A stretch of DNA of 64,000 nucleotides from Mya arenaria (Eukaryota; Mollusca; Bivalvia; Myida; Myidae): positions 51,349,182 to 51,413,181 of the forward strand of contig NC_069133.1 in the NCBI RefSeq assembly GCF_026914265.1. The letters are read 5' to 3'. The translations under genes and the position numbers were made by a program. The first letter of the stretch is position 1, and every line of letters begins with the position of its first letter. The notes beneath the pieces were generated by a model. That model was given only the letters and a program-made list of their open reading frames with translations, made no database searches and was not told the origin of the DNA. This document shows, piece after piece, positions 12,401 to 30,719 of the stretch.

Positions 12401-15400
12401 AGACAAAAAAATAAACTGGTTGAAGCCATTTCATATACTGCTGCAATTTTACACATTTGACTTTTTCAAATTGCTTTCCACATAACTATTAAGTATTTTC
12501 TTACAAGTTAATGCCAAAGACATCAACATTGAAAGGTACATTCCAAAATTAAAGCATCAGTGAGGTGACAAACATCCCTACTCAAAAATGAAAAATACAC
12601 ACCCTTGAATTGCATCTCCTTTTCATCCTCATGAAAATGATTTTTAGGAATACAATAATATTGCAACATTTTCAATATAAAAAGAAATATATGGTAAAAA
12701 CTGACAAAGCTTTTCATCCTCATGAAAATGTTTTTTAGGAATACAATAATATTGCAAGATTTTCAAAATAAAAAGAAATATATGGTAAAAACTGACAAAG
12801 GATTACAATTGTAATTTATTAAAATCAATATTCATATCCAACATTACATCAAATGCAGTTAAGCAATGGCCTTAGGGTATGTTAAAGCTTATTATCATGG
12901 GTATTCAGAATCTATTTCGTTTTCTTTCAATTTTGGACAAAAATTTATTGCCACGTATTAAAATGTGTTTTTAGTTTCAATAAGAATAATTAATGTCAGT
13001 GGTTGTGTTTGTGATAACAAGCACAGTCAGTTAATACACTTAATAAAAGAAGTTTTAATTATAATTTGAAACATTAAAGATAAGTGGAATATTATGTCTT
13101 CAAATTTATAGAAATTAAGATTGACAATGTAGAATGGGAGATAATAAATATTGAATTGTTAAGGAAAACTTACATGCATATATATGTATTTGAAAGACTG
13201 ATAGAATAGGGATCTAGACAAACTTGATATTACAAGTACAAACTCAAATTTATGGGATTGAACAGAACGATGGAAAAAAAGTGGAGGCAACAAGACACAT
13301 TGGGCTATAAAATAAGGATGTTTCTTAAGGCCATATATAACCAACAAATTAAATATATATTATTGTTTGTATACTGTACATCTTTTATGAATTGTACAAG
13401 TTCTAGCGATGATTTATAAGTTGATTTGAAGATTTTACAAGAACTTAAAATGCCTCCTTTCGGGGGGCTTGTAAATGTAAAAGCAACAACATCTACACAG
13501 CTCATATTTCAAACACAAAGGCTTATATTTTTTAAAAGAACCATCCTTATTTCAAAGCCTTACACATTGGCGAAACCATAAAATTATACCTGGTGCAGAA
13601 ATATGGCCTTAAAAGTTCATTTTAAAATAATTAAGCAAATAAATTGATGAAAAAAATTATCATCAAACAAAAATTGCGTCTAAAAAAAGAAAAATATACA
13701 TAACATGGCAAATTATACAATAAATACAATACATTGAAAAGAGTGTATTTCATTGCCTGTGACCTCAAAAACAAACACTAAACTTCTACATAACATGTGA
13801 AAGACCTGTAAGAGAATAAAGTAAGTCACTAAGTTCTCACCTCCAGCTGCCAGTTCCCCAGTGATTGAGTCATGTGATACAGATTTCTTCATCCCAACCC
13901 CCCTCCTCTCTACAGGGCGTTCTGCTCGGGGGCGGGGACGCTGTTTAGAGCCACTAGTTTTGTCTTTTTTGTCATCTGCGTCGTCTTGCAAGAAGTCAAA
14001 CAGACCTGGCTCTTTTTTAGGCTTTTGTTCATCTGAAGTAATTATTACACCAATTAACTGAATGTTTCTAGGTTAGCTCATTCCTCTAATTCTCCTGTAT
14101 TTATATTGGTAATTCATAACAAACACCATCAGTATGCATAGTTACATGAAGCATATACACACATTTAATATCTTATGTTTTATTTTTTTGCTTAATTGAA
14201 TATTTTTCTTTACCTACTATTACTATACAGTTACTAAACAGTATGGGTTTTTTCTGGCCAATTTCAGGCAGAAATTTGGCACCATTTCGAAAGCAAGATC
14301 ATACTTTTTTAGTAAAATAAAAATTCTCAATTGAAATATGATTCTGATATTTTTTGTGAGGTGGAAACCATGTTTCCATTTTAAGAAGCAAACCTCATAG
14401 AAATTATTTACTTAGTCTTTCTTTAATGTCATTATTGTTAATTACTTGAAAAAAAATATTTGCCAATCAGAAAGGCTCTGACCTCATTTCAAAAATGGTG
14501 GGAAAATACTGAAAACATTATATCTAAAATCTATGTTTATCTTATTTACCCCTACCTTTCATATCTAATCCTGATGACTTTTTTCCTGAAGTAGGGGTTT
14601 GTCTGCCAGTGGAAAAAGGGCTCTTTCTGCCTGTTCCTGTGGGGGTTTCCCGACCAGTCGGAGTTTTCCGACCCGTGATTGACTTCTGTCCTGCTGACTT
14701 GTCGTCCTTCGTAAATCTACGCCTCTCTCGGGAGCTAGTTGTCTTTTCTGTCTTATCTTCCTCAAACTCTATTTTTCGTTCTTTGCGTCCGAATATGTCC
14801 ACCTTTGGTTTAGGTCTCTCGCTGCGACCAGGCGACTCAAGGGAGAGAGATCTGAAATATTACACATATTTGTTATATTCTTTTCCGTGAGTTAAAGAGA
14901 TTTATTTGTGAAATAAAAATGATATTATTGTCAAAATTGCAATATATTTCACCTATGTGAACACGGAAGGTAAATAAAGCTTTTGGAGTTCACTCTGTGA
15001 AAGATATATCTATCCAACACTAAAATGAACAATTATCCTCCATTTACTCCATGTTAAAGTTACATTAGTGTAAAAAAAAATATATGATTTTAAATGAAAT
15101 TAGTAAGCTTAATGTAATGAATAAAATTTCATGCAAATTCAACAATTCTTTGTAAAATTCTATGTTTAACAATAAATTAGTAATACAGTCAGTGGTTATG
15201 TCTTACTTTAACTGACTTTCACATCCCCATGAAACACAAGTAACTGTCAATCCAAGTTTAACAACTAGTTAATGAAAATCCCACCTTATATATGATATTA
15301 TGTACTGTCATTAATAATACAGTAGTACCATGCTTTTTAAACCTGTCCAAATAAATAAAACACTTTTTAAAACTGTTCATCATGACCTCCAAAATGTATT

Positions 15401-18284
15401 GTATTAAAAGAAGACTGATTTGCCAAAATGTTTTCAGTAATCAATGGATGTTTGAGAGACATAAAATGGTGTGATATACATATAAGTAATCCAATCTTCT
15501 GAAGTTCACAATTTTCACTGGCTTATAACAGTTCACCAATACAATTTTTTCTTTTATAATCCCTAAAACAAACATTATCCTACAAACTTTCAAAGACAGA
15601 ACATTATCAAAAGAATAAAAATATCAAAAAATAATACGTACTTGGTATTAAATTTTGCATCACACTCAACATATATTTATACAATAGGCACAGTGTAAGA
15701 AGCTGTAGAGCCTCCATAGTTAAAAGTATTTTTATTGCCAAACTTTTACAATTGACATTCAATAATTGATTAGGATACATTAATCAGAAAAAAACCTTCA
15801 GTCAACACAAAATTTGGAACACTTAAAAATCCTGTTATGATTGATATGGTATGTATGATGGCAGTATTTACCAGTGTCAATACCCTTGGAAATACAGATA
15901 ATTATGCAAATAAGTGTACTCCAGTTTACAACAAAATTGTTTTTTACTACATTACACCAAATGATGTTCTTGCACCATACATCCTGAAGACTCCTACCTT
16001 GGTGAGGATTCCCTGGACCGTAGCCTAGTCTCCTGAGTGGGGGCGCCATGCCTGCCGCGGGGAACCGGACGTGGGCTTTCATTGATTGGCATAAGGCTCG
16101 AGTCAGGCGTCTTCCTGCCTCCTTTTACTATAGAATTGGGATTATAAGTTTTAGTTATTATCTGTATTGCTTTATAATGTAAATAAAAAGTCTGATTGAT
16201 CAAAGGAGAACTCTGAGAAAGAAACTAGACATTATTAACATACCTCAAGCTAAATTTACTTTCAATTTTTCACTGAACATCAACCGGCAGCTGTTTGGAG
16301 TAAACAAACTGATATCTTTAAAATTAAAATTAATTTTGGATGTTACATACAAAAGTCAGAGCTAGGAGAGGCTCTGTCCTGGCCGGGAACTGGTGACTGT
16401 CGAAAATTTGGAGCTTTCCACTCTTTTTCCTTGGGACTGAAACAGATAAATGTATAAAACGATTTTCAAATCTATAAATACATGCAACTGTATGATCTTA
16501 GATGTGTTACGTACCAGGCCAAAGATGCAACAGATCACTTCAGAGAAAAGCATGCTCAACCCTGAAGGGGTTGACTGGTCTTTATAAATACTTAATATAT
16601 TCTCCAGCCACACGGAGACCTGGATATGCAAATTTGCATATAATCAAGTACATCAATGTACAATGGATTTGCTTCCACCTACAGTGGAATGTTTCACTAT
16701 GAATGCACTTCTGCTTACAGCGGAACTTTACATTACTTTCCACTCCCAAAAGACTCGTCCTGCAGTAAGGCAACTCCAATCTGGCAGTTGTCGTCATCCC
16801 ACCACTGCCACCATTTGCTACGTGTGAGGCCAAAGACGAAAGTGTAGGAGTTTTCATGACAGAATTTTATTGCCTTACAAAGTCATATTTGGTTAAAATA
16901 TCATATTTTGTTAATGCTGCTGTAATTTTAAATGAATACACAAGCAAAAGCCTAGCCTGATTAATTGCCTGCTTATAAAATAGTGAATAACACTCATATA
17001 AGTACCTTTCTCTTGTAGGTGACTGTCTAACTCCAAATATTTTTTCCTCTGCAGTGAGTTCTCTTGTGACAGGAGACTGCTTCCCTGGGGCAGGTGAATG
17101 CTTGCCACTGGGAATTGTCTTTGGTAGACCCCCGGGACCAGGAGAGACTGGAGAATTTCTAGAAAACAAGCCTTCCTCAGCCGGTGACTTTCTGTGTTTA
17201 GAACTGTAAACTGGAGCATCAACAGTGTCCATCCCAAACTTGCTGTCCAGGGGAGATGGGGTGGTGCGCCCTTTTGGACTTCCTCCTAAAGTGCCAAACA
17301 TTCTGTCCACATCACGGTTACTTTCTTTTGAGAATCGAGGTGATTCTTTTAATGGCGGAGTTTCTCGTAATGTAGACTTAGTGTCTTTTTTTGAAGATTT
17401 CAGGAACCTGTTGGCTTCCCCGGGACGTAATGTGTCTCCTAGGTCAGGTTTTGCTCTTCGCTTGGCAGATGTTGGTCTTTCAGGCCTGCCCTGTTGTCTA
17501 GCTCTGTATTCCATCTTCCAGCCTGTAAAGAATATTTGTAAAACCTTATTTATTGCAAATGAGTTAACCAATGACCTGCTATTGAAGTGTTTAAGGTATT
17601 TTAATTGATTTTTTGACCAAAAGGGTTTTCCTTCTTAAGTATTTTCATTTTTTAGTTAAGTGAAATGGAACCATTGACACATGTATTTCTTCAATAAATT
17701 TCTGTTTTTGTTCATAAATATTTGTACCTGGCTGATAAACATTAAATTTAAAAACAACAAATGCAAGATTTTTTCAAATAAAAATGTGTTTTTTGTGCAT
17801 AACTAAACCATTTTGTTGACATACTGAATTAAATGTAAAGTAAAGATAAATAATAAAAAGTGTTTGCAGTAGATAGGTGCATACGTCAGATTGTCTATAT
17901 ACATGAACTAGCCACGCATTTGTGCAAAATGCTAAATAACCCAACATATAAAATTAATTAATGCCCAACCTTTTTGGCATCGTCCATGTCAGAATAATAT
18001 AATCAGTATTCTGGTGAACTCAGACACTGGTGGAGTCATTAGATCAAACTCAAATTATAATTAAATATGAATATGCATTTAAAATATAAATCATCAAATC
18101 CCATACTATTTTCCTCATCACTGTCCAGTCCTTCACTCTCCTCACTAGTGATGTCCGCACTCAAACCAAGTTTCTTCCTTTCCCTCATCTTTGCCTGCAG
18201 TTCCTGTTGAAGGGAGGTTTTGGGTAGTTGCTGCCTCTGACGCTTTGTCGTTGCACTGTATACCGGAGCATCAATAGTATCCAT
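6456..18284 (-). CDS. MAP9: Microtubule-associated protein 9 (MAP9/ASAP) homologue, 13 coding exons
   Basis: Exons in coding order: 18284-18107, 17522-17006, 16436-16351, 16127-15998, 14851-14556, 14032-13841, 12395-12260, 10772-10662, 10343-10124, 9808-9644, 9137-8992, 7182-7038, 6569-6456. All have AG/GT borders and the phases agree across every junction, giving 811 residues (human about 650). The start ATG lies just after a likely acceptor, so a 5' UTR exon is expected upstream. The N-terminus (MDTIDAPVYS, then TSLQQELQAK) matches the family start. Residues about 60-580 are Ser/Pro/Arg-rich and probably disordered. Residues 580-775 form the charged coiled coil with five W modules: FEEW (W594), YEAW (W638), FEIW (W682), FKKW (W726) and YNEW (W770). 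The tail is PAWSPAGKLIP. The family binds microtubules at spindle, centrosome and cilia. The MDT(I/V)DAPVYS motif recurs near residue 157. Confidence 0.88.
7427..8711. mobile_element. DNA element with 14-bp terminal inverted repeats and 6-bp target duplication in a MAP9 intron
   Basis: The ends are CATACATGCCATAT (7427-7440) and its perfect complement ATATGGCATGTATG (8698-8711). Both sides are flanked by CTTGAC (7421-7426 and 8712-8717), a clean 6-bp target duplication. Just inside each end are repeated G-rich phrases (CAGGGGGATTTT on the left, CCGGGGGATTTT on the right). No transposase is encoded, so it is non-autonomous. It lies in the intron between exons 9137-8992 and 7182-7038. Superfamily not assigned. 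Confidence 0.75.
10433..10482 (+). repeat. tRNA-like head of a SINE fragment
   Basis: TGGTCTAGTGGTTAAGGTG is a typical tRNA box A/D-arm sequence as found in tRNA-derived SINEs. It is followed by a short anticodon-like arm, but no box B (GGTTCGAATCC) follows. It is therefore a truncated SINE head, not a functional tRNA. It sits in the MAP9 intron between exons 10772-10662 and 10343-10124. Confidence 0.45.
10940..11439. mobile_element. 500-bp insertion with a 13-bp target duplication in a MAP9 intron
   Basis: CATTCCTTAAATG is present at 10927-10939 and again at 11440-11452, bracketing exactly 500 bp. The insert starts AACTGCCTTTCGGCAATTGC and contains a palindrome (TTGCGTTCATCAATTG, then ATGAACGCAA). 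The phrase CAATTGCGTTCAT recurs near its other end (about 11399). The text around both flanks (AAAATATGGGAT) is also similar, so the outer region may itself be duplicated. No coding sequence is recognised. Confidence 0.6.
11846..12184 (+). repeat. Two-copy direct repeat (period about 170 bp)
   Basis: TTATACCTAACTTTGA, GATGCTAAATTG and TTTTGTTTGTCT with GTGACTGGTAAAACTCTC each occur twice in the same order (11846-12003 and 12009-12184), at about 85-90% identity by eye. The repeat lies within a MAP9 intron, ending about 75 bp before the exon at 12260. Confidence 0.6.
12621..12801 (+). repeat. Two-copy direct repeat (period about 91 bp)
   Basis: A block starting TCATCCTCATGAAAATG and ending ATGGTAAAAACTGACAAAG is present twice (about 12625-12708 and 12716-12799) with only a few differences, indicating a recent local duplication in a MAP9 intron. 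Confidence 0.7.
12802..13840. other. MAP9 intron sequence, no features seen
   Basis: AT-rich intron between exons 14032-13841 and 12395-12260. Short opposite-frame open stretches show no family resemblance. The larger introns at 14852-15997 and 17523-18106 are likewise featureless to me. Confidence 0.4.
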
Positions 18285-19356
18285 CTGATTAAAAAATATT
18301 TAAATGATCAACAAAGTGAGAGAATAAAATTTAGAAAAATCAGTCTGCTTCATTATATACAGTTTAAGGAGTAACATTATGAGTAGTAATTCCAAAAATC
18401 TTACCAGTTTTACCACTCAAATTAACCCCAACCACACGATGAAACCTGAATCCTTATATGTAAAAATATTTTCGGCAAATTTTTATTGAACAATAACAGA
18501 ACTTGGCATTATGACAAAGGTGCTTTCCCGATCGATGACAAAGATATGATTAAACAATTCAACGGTCACAGTGTTCAAGTTTGAACTTGACCAGAGGAAT
18601 TTCAACTCAACAATTTTAATGTTTGAACAATGCAACATAATTTATCAAACAAACCGTACAATTGTTTGTTGATCTTTGTTGTAAAATACCGCAAGCTATC
18701 AAGGAACAACTCAAAAATCAATATTTTTTACAGGAATCTTCTTTCACAAGTTGCCATATTGTTTACGTTACCAATGACAGAAATAGAATTAGAACAAAAC
18801 GAAATCTACAATTCTACAATTTATTCTTATAATCAATGCATACATTGTATTAAAGTTTGAGATTTGACGTCTAAGAATAAGTTATTTTTTCAACAGTCAG
18901 GGAAAGCTTGTTTTGACCAAAATGTATAATTGCTTCTTCCATAAAAAGCTAATTTCGCTTACAGCAATCCTGCAATTTTGACCTGGTTGTTATTTATTTT
19001 TTTATAACTTCCTGCATTCTGTCGTTGATATTAAAATGATTTAAATTTAAAGTTGTGATACATCAGGTAAAGTGAATTAAATATTTAGAATAATGAATTC
19101 CACAACGAAAAAAGCTGTCATCAAAATGCAAGTTTGTGAAATTAGATTTTAAATGTGATATTTGGGGTGGTACAGGTATTAGATTTTCTAAAAATCTCTA
19201 GGCTTACTATTTTTTATTTGAAAAAACAAACTCTGACACTGTCAAAATAGTCAATATTTTATTTGTTAGATTTGACTAAGGTGAAGTCGAACTAGACTGT
19301 CATGCTGTGTTTTAAACTGTGTCTTCTTCATTGTATATTCTGTGTTGTTGTGCGCG
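18285..19356. other. 5' flank of MAP9
   Basis: This should contain the MAP9 5' UTR exon(s) and promoter, because the start codon follows a likely splice acceptor (ATTTTTTAATCAG). I cannot place the first exon or a core promoter. Confidence 0.35.
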
Positions 19357-20163
19357 TAGTCTAAAATATTAGACGTGTTATACGGGATTCTTCCAATCCC
19401 TAACGTCTAAACGGGAATGTGCAAAAAACGGGGTTGTTTTAAAAATATTGAAATTGTTTTAAGTGAAGTATTTTATGGTTGAAATTGATCATAAAGAGTT
19501 ATATTCATATTTTACCATGTAAGTGAAATGCTATTTTGCACTAAACAAGCATTTAATGCATTAAAACAAGGTATTTACCTTTCCAATAAAACGAAAGTTG
19601 ACTGACACAGAAAACAATTATGCGAAGGGGAACAACTCGATACAATCGTAATAACTCCGCCTTCTCCGACAAAGCTTCGAGATAGACCTCGTTATACAAT
19701 CGTAACAACTCGGCCATGGCCGAAATGTTCCGAGCGATTTAAAACTGTGCCCTGAAGCCTTGCAGGTGCCCTTCATGTATATATCGTTATGTTTTGACAG
19801 AATGAAAAGAAGAAAAGCCGTCAAACTCATAATTATAAGTTGGATATTTATTTTTTGTGTACAGAACTAATATAAAATAACATTATCTGGTAATATTTCA
19901 GGTTTTTATGATATTTTATAAATGCTATATGCTTTAACCCGGAATCCTGATCGGAACAACTACCCACTTTTGATATTAAACAATTTGTACGTAAAGGATT
20001 TGCCATATCAAAAATCTGAAAAAAATCTGTCAACGTACAATTATTTGGACTAGTTGTGCGCGTAGTCCAAATAATTGTACGTTGACAGATTTTTTTTTAC
20101 AATTTTTGATATGGCAAAGTTAGGGAATAGACAAGTACGTATAACACGTCTATTATTTTAGAC
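19357..20163. mobile_element. Nested inverted-repeat element with a long internal hairpin
   Basis: The outer inverted repeats are 19357-19403 (TAGTCTAAAATATTAGACG, GTGTTATACG, ending CCCTAAC) and 20119-20163 (the complement with a few changes). Inside, 19999-20052 and 20063-20118 form a nearly perfect hairpin with arms of about 54 bp and the 10-base loop GTTGTGCGCG. The loop phrase GTTGTGCGCGTAGTC also occurs next to the outer left end (about 19346), which suggests related elements nested in one another. No protein is encoded. Confidence 0.6.
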
Positions 20164-20464
20164 AATCATGCACAGAGCGGCTGGTACTGTTGTTGCTGCA
20201 CTTCTCTTTCAGCCAATTTAAGTTTAAACAGTCATTTTCTTCAAATTTAGAATTCTTACAAAAATCTTAAATTAAGGATAACTTAAATTAAGGATAATTA
20301 TTGTACTTGCATCGGCATTCAGCTGGAACTCCAGCCACCCTGACCTGCCACAAAATGAACATTGTTTTTTTGCCCATCCAGTGTTTTATTTGCCCATCAA
20401 GTAGAAGATTAACTTATATTGGTAGGGTCAATTATATTTGTCAAACTTTCAGATCAGAATTTTT

Positions 20465-22454
20465 AGCTTGACTATTTGAAGAATAAGGAGAGCTATACTA
20501 CTCACCCTGGCGTCGGCGGTGGCGTCGGCGTCGGCTTTGGCGTCACACCTTGGTTAAGGTTTTGCATGTAAGCACCTTTAAGTCATTATCTCAGTAAAAT
20601 GCATCAGTTTTTGCATTGAAACTTTGGATATGTATTCCCAACTATCTGATATACTAAATTAATGAAGTTAGATAACAATTATTTGAATATCTAATGCAAA
20701 TTACAGGCCTTTATTATTCGACTTAGAAATTCTGGTTAAGGTTTTGCGTGTTAGCACACATATGTTAATATCTCAGCAACTACTTGAGGTATTGCATTGA
20801 TACTTGGTACTCAACCATCCAACCTACTAAAATAACCAAGTTAGATAACTCTAGTTTGCATTTAATGCAAATAATTTCCCCTTTATTTTTGACTTAGAAA
20901 TTCTGGTTAAGGTTTTGCGTGTAAGCATACAAAGGTTAATATCTCAGCAACTACTTGAGGTATTGCATTGAGACTTTATAAAATGGTAGTCAACCATCCA
21001 ACCTACTTAATTAACCAAGTTAGATAACTCTAGTTTGCATTTAATGCAAAATAATTTTCCTTTATTATTCGACTTAGAAATTCTGGTTAAGGTTTTGCAT
21101 GTTACCACATTTAAGTCAATATCTCAGCAAATCATGTATTGCATTGAAACATTAGATATGTATTCCCAGACAACACTTTTTTGAATATAATGCAAATTAT
21201 TGGCCTTTATTATTTGACTTCGAAATTCTGGTTAAGGTTTTGCATGTAAGCACACATAGGTTAATATCTCAGCAATTACTTCATGGATTGCATTGAGACT
21301 TTATACAATGGTACTCAACCATCCAATCTACTTAAATAACCAAGTAAGATAACTCCAGTTTGCATTGAATTAAAATAATGGCCCCTTTTTTATTCGACAT
21401 AGAAATTCTGGTTAAGGTTTTGCATGTAACCACTTTTAAGTCAATACCTCAGCGAATACATCATGTATTGCATTGAAACTTTACACACAGGCTCCCATCT
21501 ATTTAACCTTCTTATTTAATCAAGTAAGATAACTCTATCTTTTATAATATATAATTTGTGCCCCTTTATTATGCGACTTAGAAATTCTGGTTAAGGTCTT
21601 GCATTTTAGCACACATAGGATAATATCTCAGCAACTACTTGATGTATTGCATTTAGACTTTATACAATGGTATTCAACCACCCAACTGAATTAAAACCAA
21701 GTTAGATAACTGTATTTTGCAAATAATGGCCCTTTATTATTTGACTTCGAAATTCTGGTTAAGGTTTTGCATGTAAGCACACATAGGTTAATATCTCAGC
21801 AATTACTTCATGGATTGCATTGAGACTTTATACAATGGTACTCAACCATCCAATCTACTTAAATAACCAAGTAAGATAACTCCAGTTTGCATTGAATTAA
21901 AATAATGGCCCCTTTTTTATTCGACATAGAAATTCTGGTTAAGGTTTTGCATGTAACCACTTTTAAGTCAATACCTCAGCGAATACATCATGTATTGCAT
22001 TGAAACTTTACACACAGGCTCCCATCTATTTAACCTTCTTATTTAATCAAGTAAGATAACTCTATCTTTTATAATATATAATTTGTGCCCCTTTATTATG
22101 CGACTTAGAAATTCTGGTTAAGGTCTTGCATTTTAGCACACATAGGATAATATCTCAGCAACTACTTGATGTATTGCATTTAGACTTTATACAATGGTAT
22201 TCAACCACCCAACTGAATTAAAACCAAGTTAGATAACTGTATTTTGCAAATAATGGCCCTTTATTATTAGACTTAGAAATTCTCGTTAATGTTTTGCATG
22301 GAACCACATTTATGTTAATATCTCAGCACACCATGTCAATTGCATTGAAAACTAATCTATCAGTGATCCATGCATGTTTCGCCAAAACTTTTCAATCCTT
22401 ACATTGAAAAGCGGCGGAATAGTCAAGCGCGCTGTCTCTGTGACAGCTCTTGTT
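20465..22454 (+). mobile_element. Helentron/HINE-like non-autonomous element, copy B, with internal tandem repeats
   Basis: Subterminal inverted repeats are GCTTGACTATT (20466-20476) and AATAGTCAAGC (22418-22428). They are followed by a perfect hairpin GCTGTCTCTGTGACAGC (22431-22447) and the end CTCTTGTT. The core is a tandem array of units of about 175-190 bp, each with AAATTCTGGTTAAGGTTTTG and TATCTCAGCAA. A three-unit block of about 527 bp is repeated almost exactly (about 21202-21728 and 21729-22255). The element lies in the divergent region between MAP9 and the DTX3L-like gene. Confidence 0.65.
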
Positions 22455-23180
22455 TTTAATAAATTTCATTTAAGATTTTAAAAAATACTACATGAAGGAA
22501 TGGCCCTAATGGTCTTATTTCTATAAAATTCTTATTAAATTTAGTAATTAAAGGTAGCAATGCAAAGAACAGACTACAAGGTTTTTAAAACCAAAATGTA
22601 CTGGTACATTTTATTTTATCAATTTAAATGCTTAACGGGATAAATTTAATTAACATGCCATCGTTGATGCACTTGCCTTAAAGAAATGGCAAATGAGTTA
22701 AGTGTTTCTAGGAAACATTGTCATTGAAGTATTTCTAGAAAACCTTGTCATTGACACATTTAAATGAACTTTTGCTTGTGCATTTTTCTGTAAACTAAGT
22801 TGAGTGTTCATGTATTTACTTTTACAAATTCCATTTTCTTTCATGATAAGAATGTAATGTTTATGTTATTCATGATCAATACTTGTGTAATGCTGTTTAC
22901 ATGTATAAATATATATATGATGTTTATATATTGTTGTTCCAGTTTGTACTTATTTTATACTTTCACTAAATGTTAAAATGAAAACAGTCTACATTCTTAA
23001 AACAAGTCTTTTTTATATAAATATCTCACTAGATTATGCATGAAAATACTGCTCTAAAATGTAGCCATTGTAGTCTGAAATTATATCATGCTCCGGATCA
23101 ACCTACATAAAACTTTGACCGTACCACTCTTAAAATGCTGATGAAGGGCCTGATATCAACCTTGATTCTCTCTCTTTCAG
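22455..23180. other. 5' flank or first intron of the DTX3L-like gene
   Basis: The sequence ends in a strong acceptor (TTCTCTCTCTTTCAG, 23166-23180) shortly before the start codon, so an untranslated first exon is expected in or before this stretch. I cannot locate it. AT-rich, no other feature. Confidence 0.45.
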
Positions 23181-23198
23181 TTCTGTAGTCTGTACACC

Positions 23199-29031
<5,833 letters not shown>

Positions 29032-30719
29032 CACTTCCAACTCACAGATTAACCATCCTATGTAACTGTTTGATTGTGCTGTGATTAAAGACTGGAAAGT
29101 TTTAAATATTTCTGTTTAAATGGTCCTTCGTGTTTCGTAGTTTCAAGGCCATGAAAATATTGCTTTTTGTTGATAGAGTAATCATATCTACTTTCAGCCA
29201 AACAATTTGGCAACAGTTTGGCAAATTTATTTACTTGATTATGTGTTTTGTGCTATTATACATTTTTTTAAATATAATACTATCAATGGTCAGCCAATTG
29301 TTTTTGTTTTAATAGGCAGTTACTTTAAAGTTAAAGGAATGCTTCGAATTATGTCCACAAAGTGAATCAAAATGAAATTCATGTAACCAGTATACATGTA
29401 CCACACTTTCTCTGTGATAGTAGTTTATATTTTTATTCAGGAGCATGATTATTTTAATAGGGCAAGCAGTTTAAATAATAATGTACACAAAAAAACGGTA
29501 TTAAACAGGTTTTGTAGCACAAAATGTGTGTATTCATAAATGCATATTATTGAAATAATCTGTTATAATGGAACATGTTAATCATGTTTAACTTTAGTTT
29601 GCTTATCATCTGCAGCCATTTGTATTAAAAGCAATAAGTTTATAATCCCCATGTTATCTTTTGGCAAATATGCAATTAAAATCGGTTTCATTGGTCAACA
29701 ATATTTATTTGATAGATATTGACCAATCAATTAATAATTTGGCCAACTTTTATGAAACCAGTCTTAACCAGTTTTGTACAATTGGCTGCAGTATTTGTTC
29801 TACCAATACAAAAAGGACATGCAAAACAAATCATCAAAAAGCTGTCTACATTTTTGTGGTGTTTTCCAGGGGCTGTATTCAAAAACCAACTTACATTTTA
29901 ATTTTAAGATTAGAAACCTTGAGTGTTATGATTGGACTGTAAAAATAACCGGCCAATGAACTGAATGGAATCACTTAGATGTGTCTAAAGACAAGGATAA
30001 GAATGATAATGAATACCGCTACAGGGAACATAGTTGAGGTATTGTCATAGCCGTAGTGTCGTCATCAGATCTGTACAGAAACCTTGGCCATACCTCAAAA
30101 AATTGTTCTAGCTCCTCATATGAAACTTATTTCACAATTTTCTAGTAACAATATAATCGTGTTTTCACTGTATTGTTTCTGTGTTGCAAAGGACAATACT
30201 CTGGTTTTACGTGTTTGACTTATGCCCCTTTATCATCTGAGAGTAACAGACGAGTGTTGGCATCTATCTACTGCGTTTCTTGTTCTGTTTCACAATTAGT
30301 TAAGCCTCGCTCAAAAGGGTCTTTCCTGGCATGGCCATTGTAATCCTATATCTGTATTATTTTCTTCTGAGTATTATGTTTGACAATAGTAGTGAAATTG
30401 CCGCAAGCAGATATGGGGCTTTTAGCTTACATGGACTTGCTCATCATATCAAACATGTTTTAACATAAAACAAATATAACATATCTTAAAGGTATCTTTA
30501 ACCATAAACAGGTGGCTCAAATGATGCTGCTGTTCTTTTTTCAGTCATAAGAGCCTATGCATCTCAAAGTTACTGCATATATAATATTGACTACGGTATG
30601 TTAAGACCTATAATTCCGTTCTTTGGGGGTTCTGGCCTATTTACATTCCATTTTTTTTGTTTAACTGTATTTTTTGTTTTGTTTGTTTACAGGTTTATTG
30701 TGTACACTGTTAATTTTTT
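29032..30719. other. 3' flank of the DTX3L-like gene
   Basis: The start is 3' UTR. After it I see no exon and no element ends. Short open frames around 29661-29959 overlap in different frames and have no family resemblance. Confidence 0.35.
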
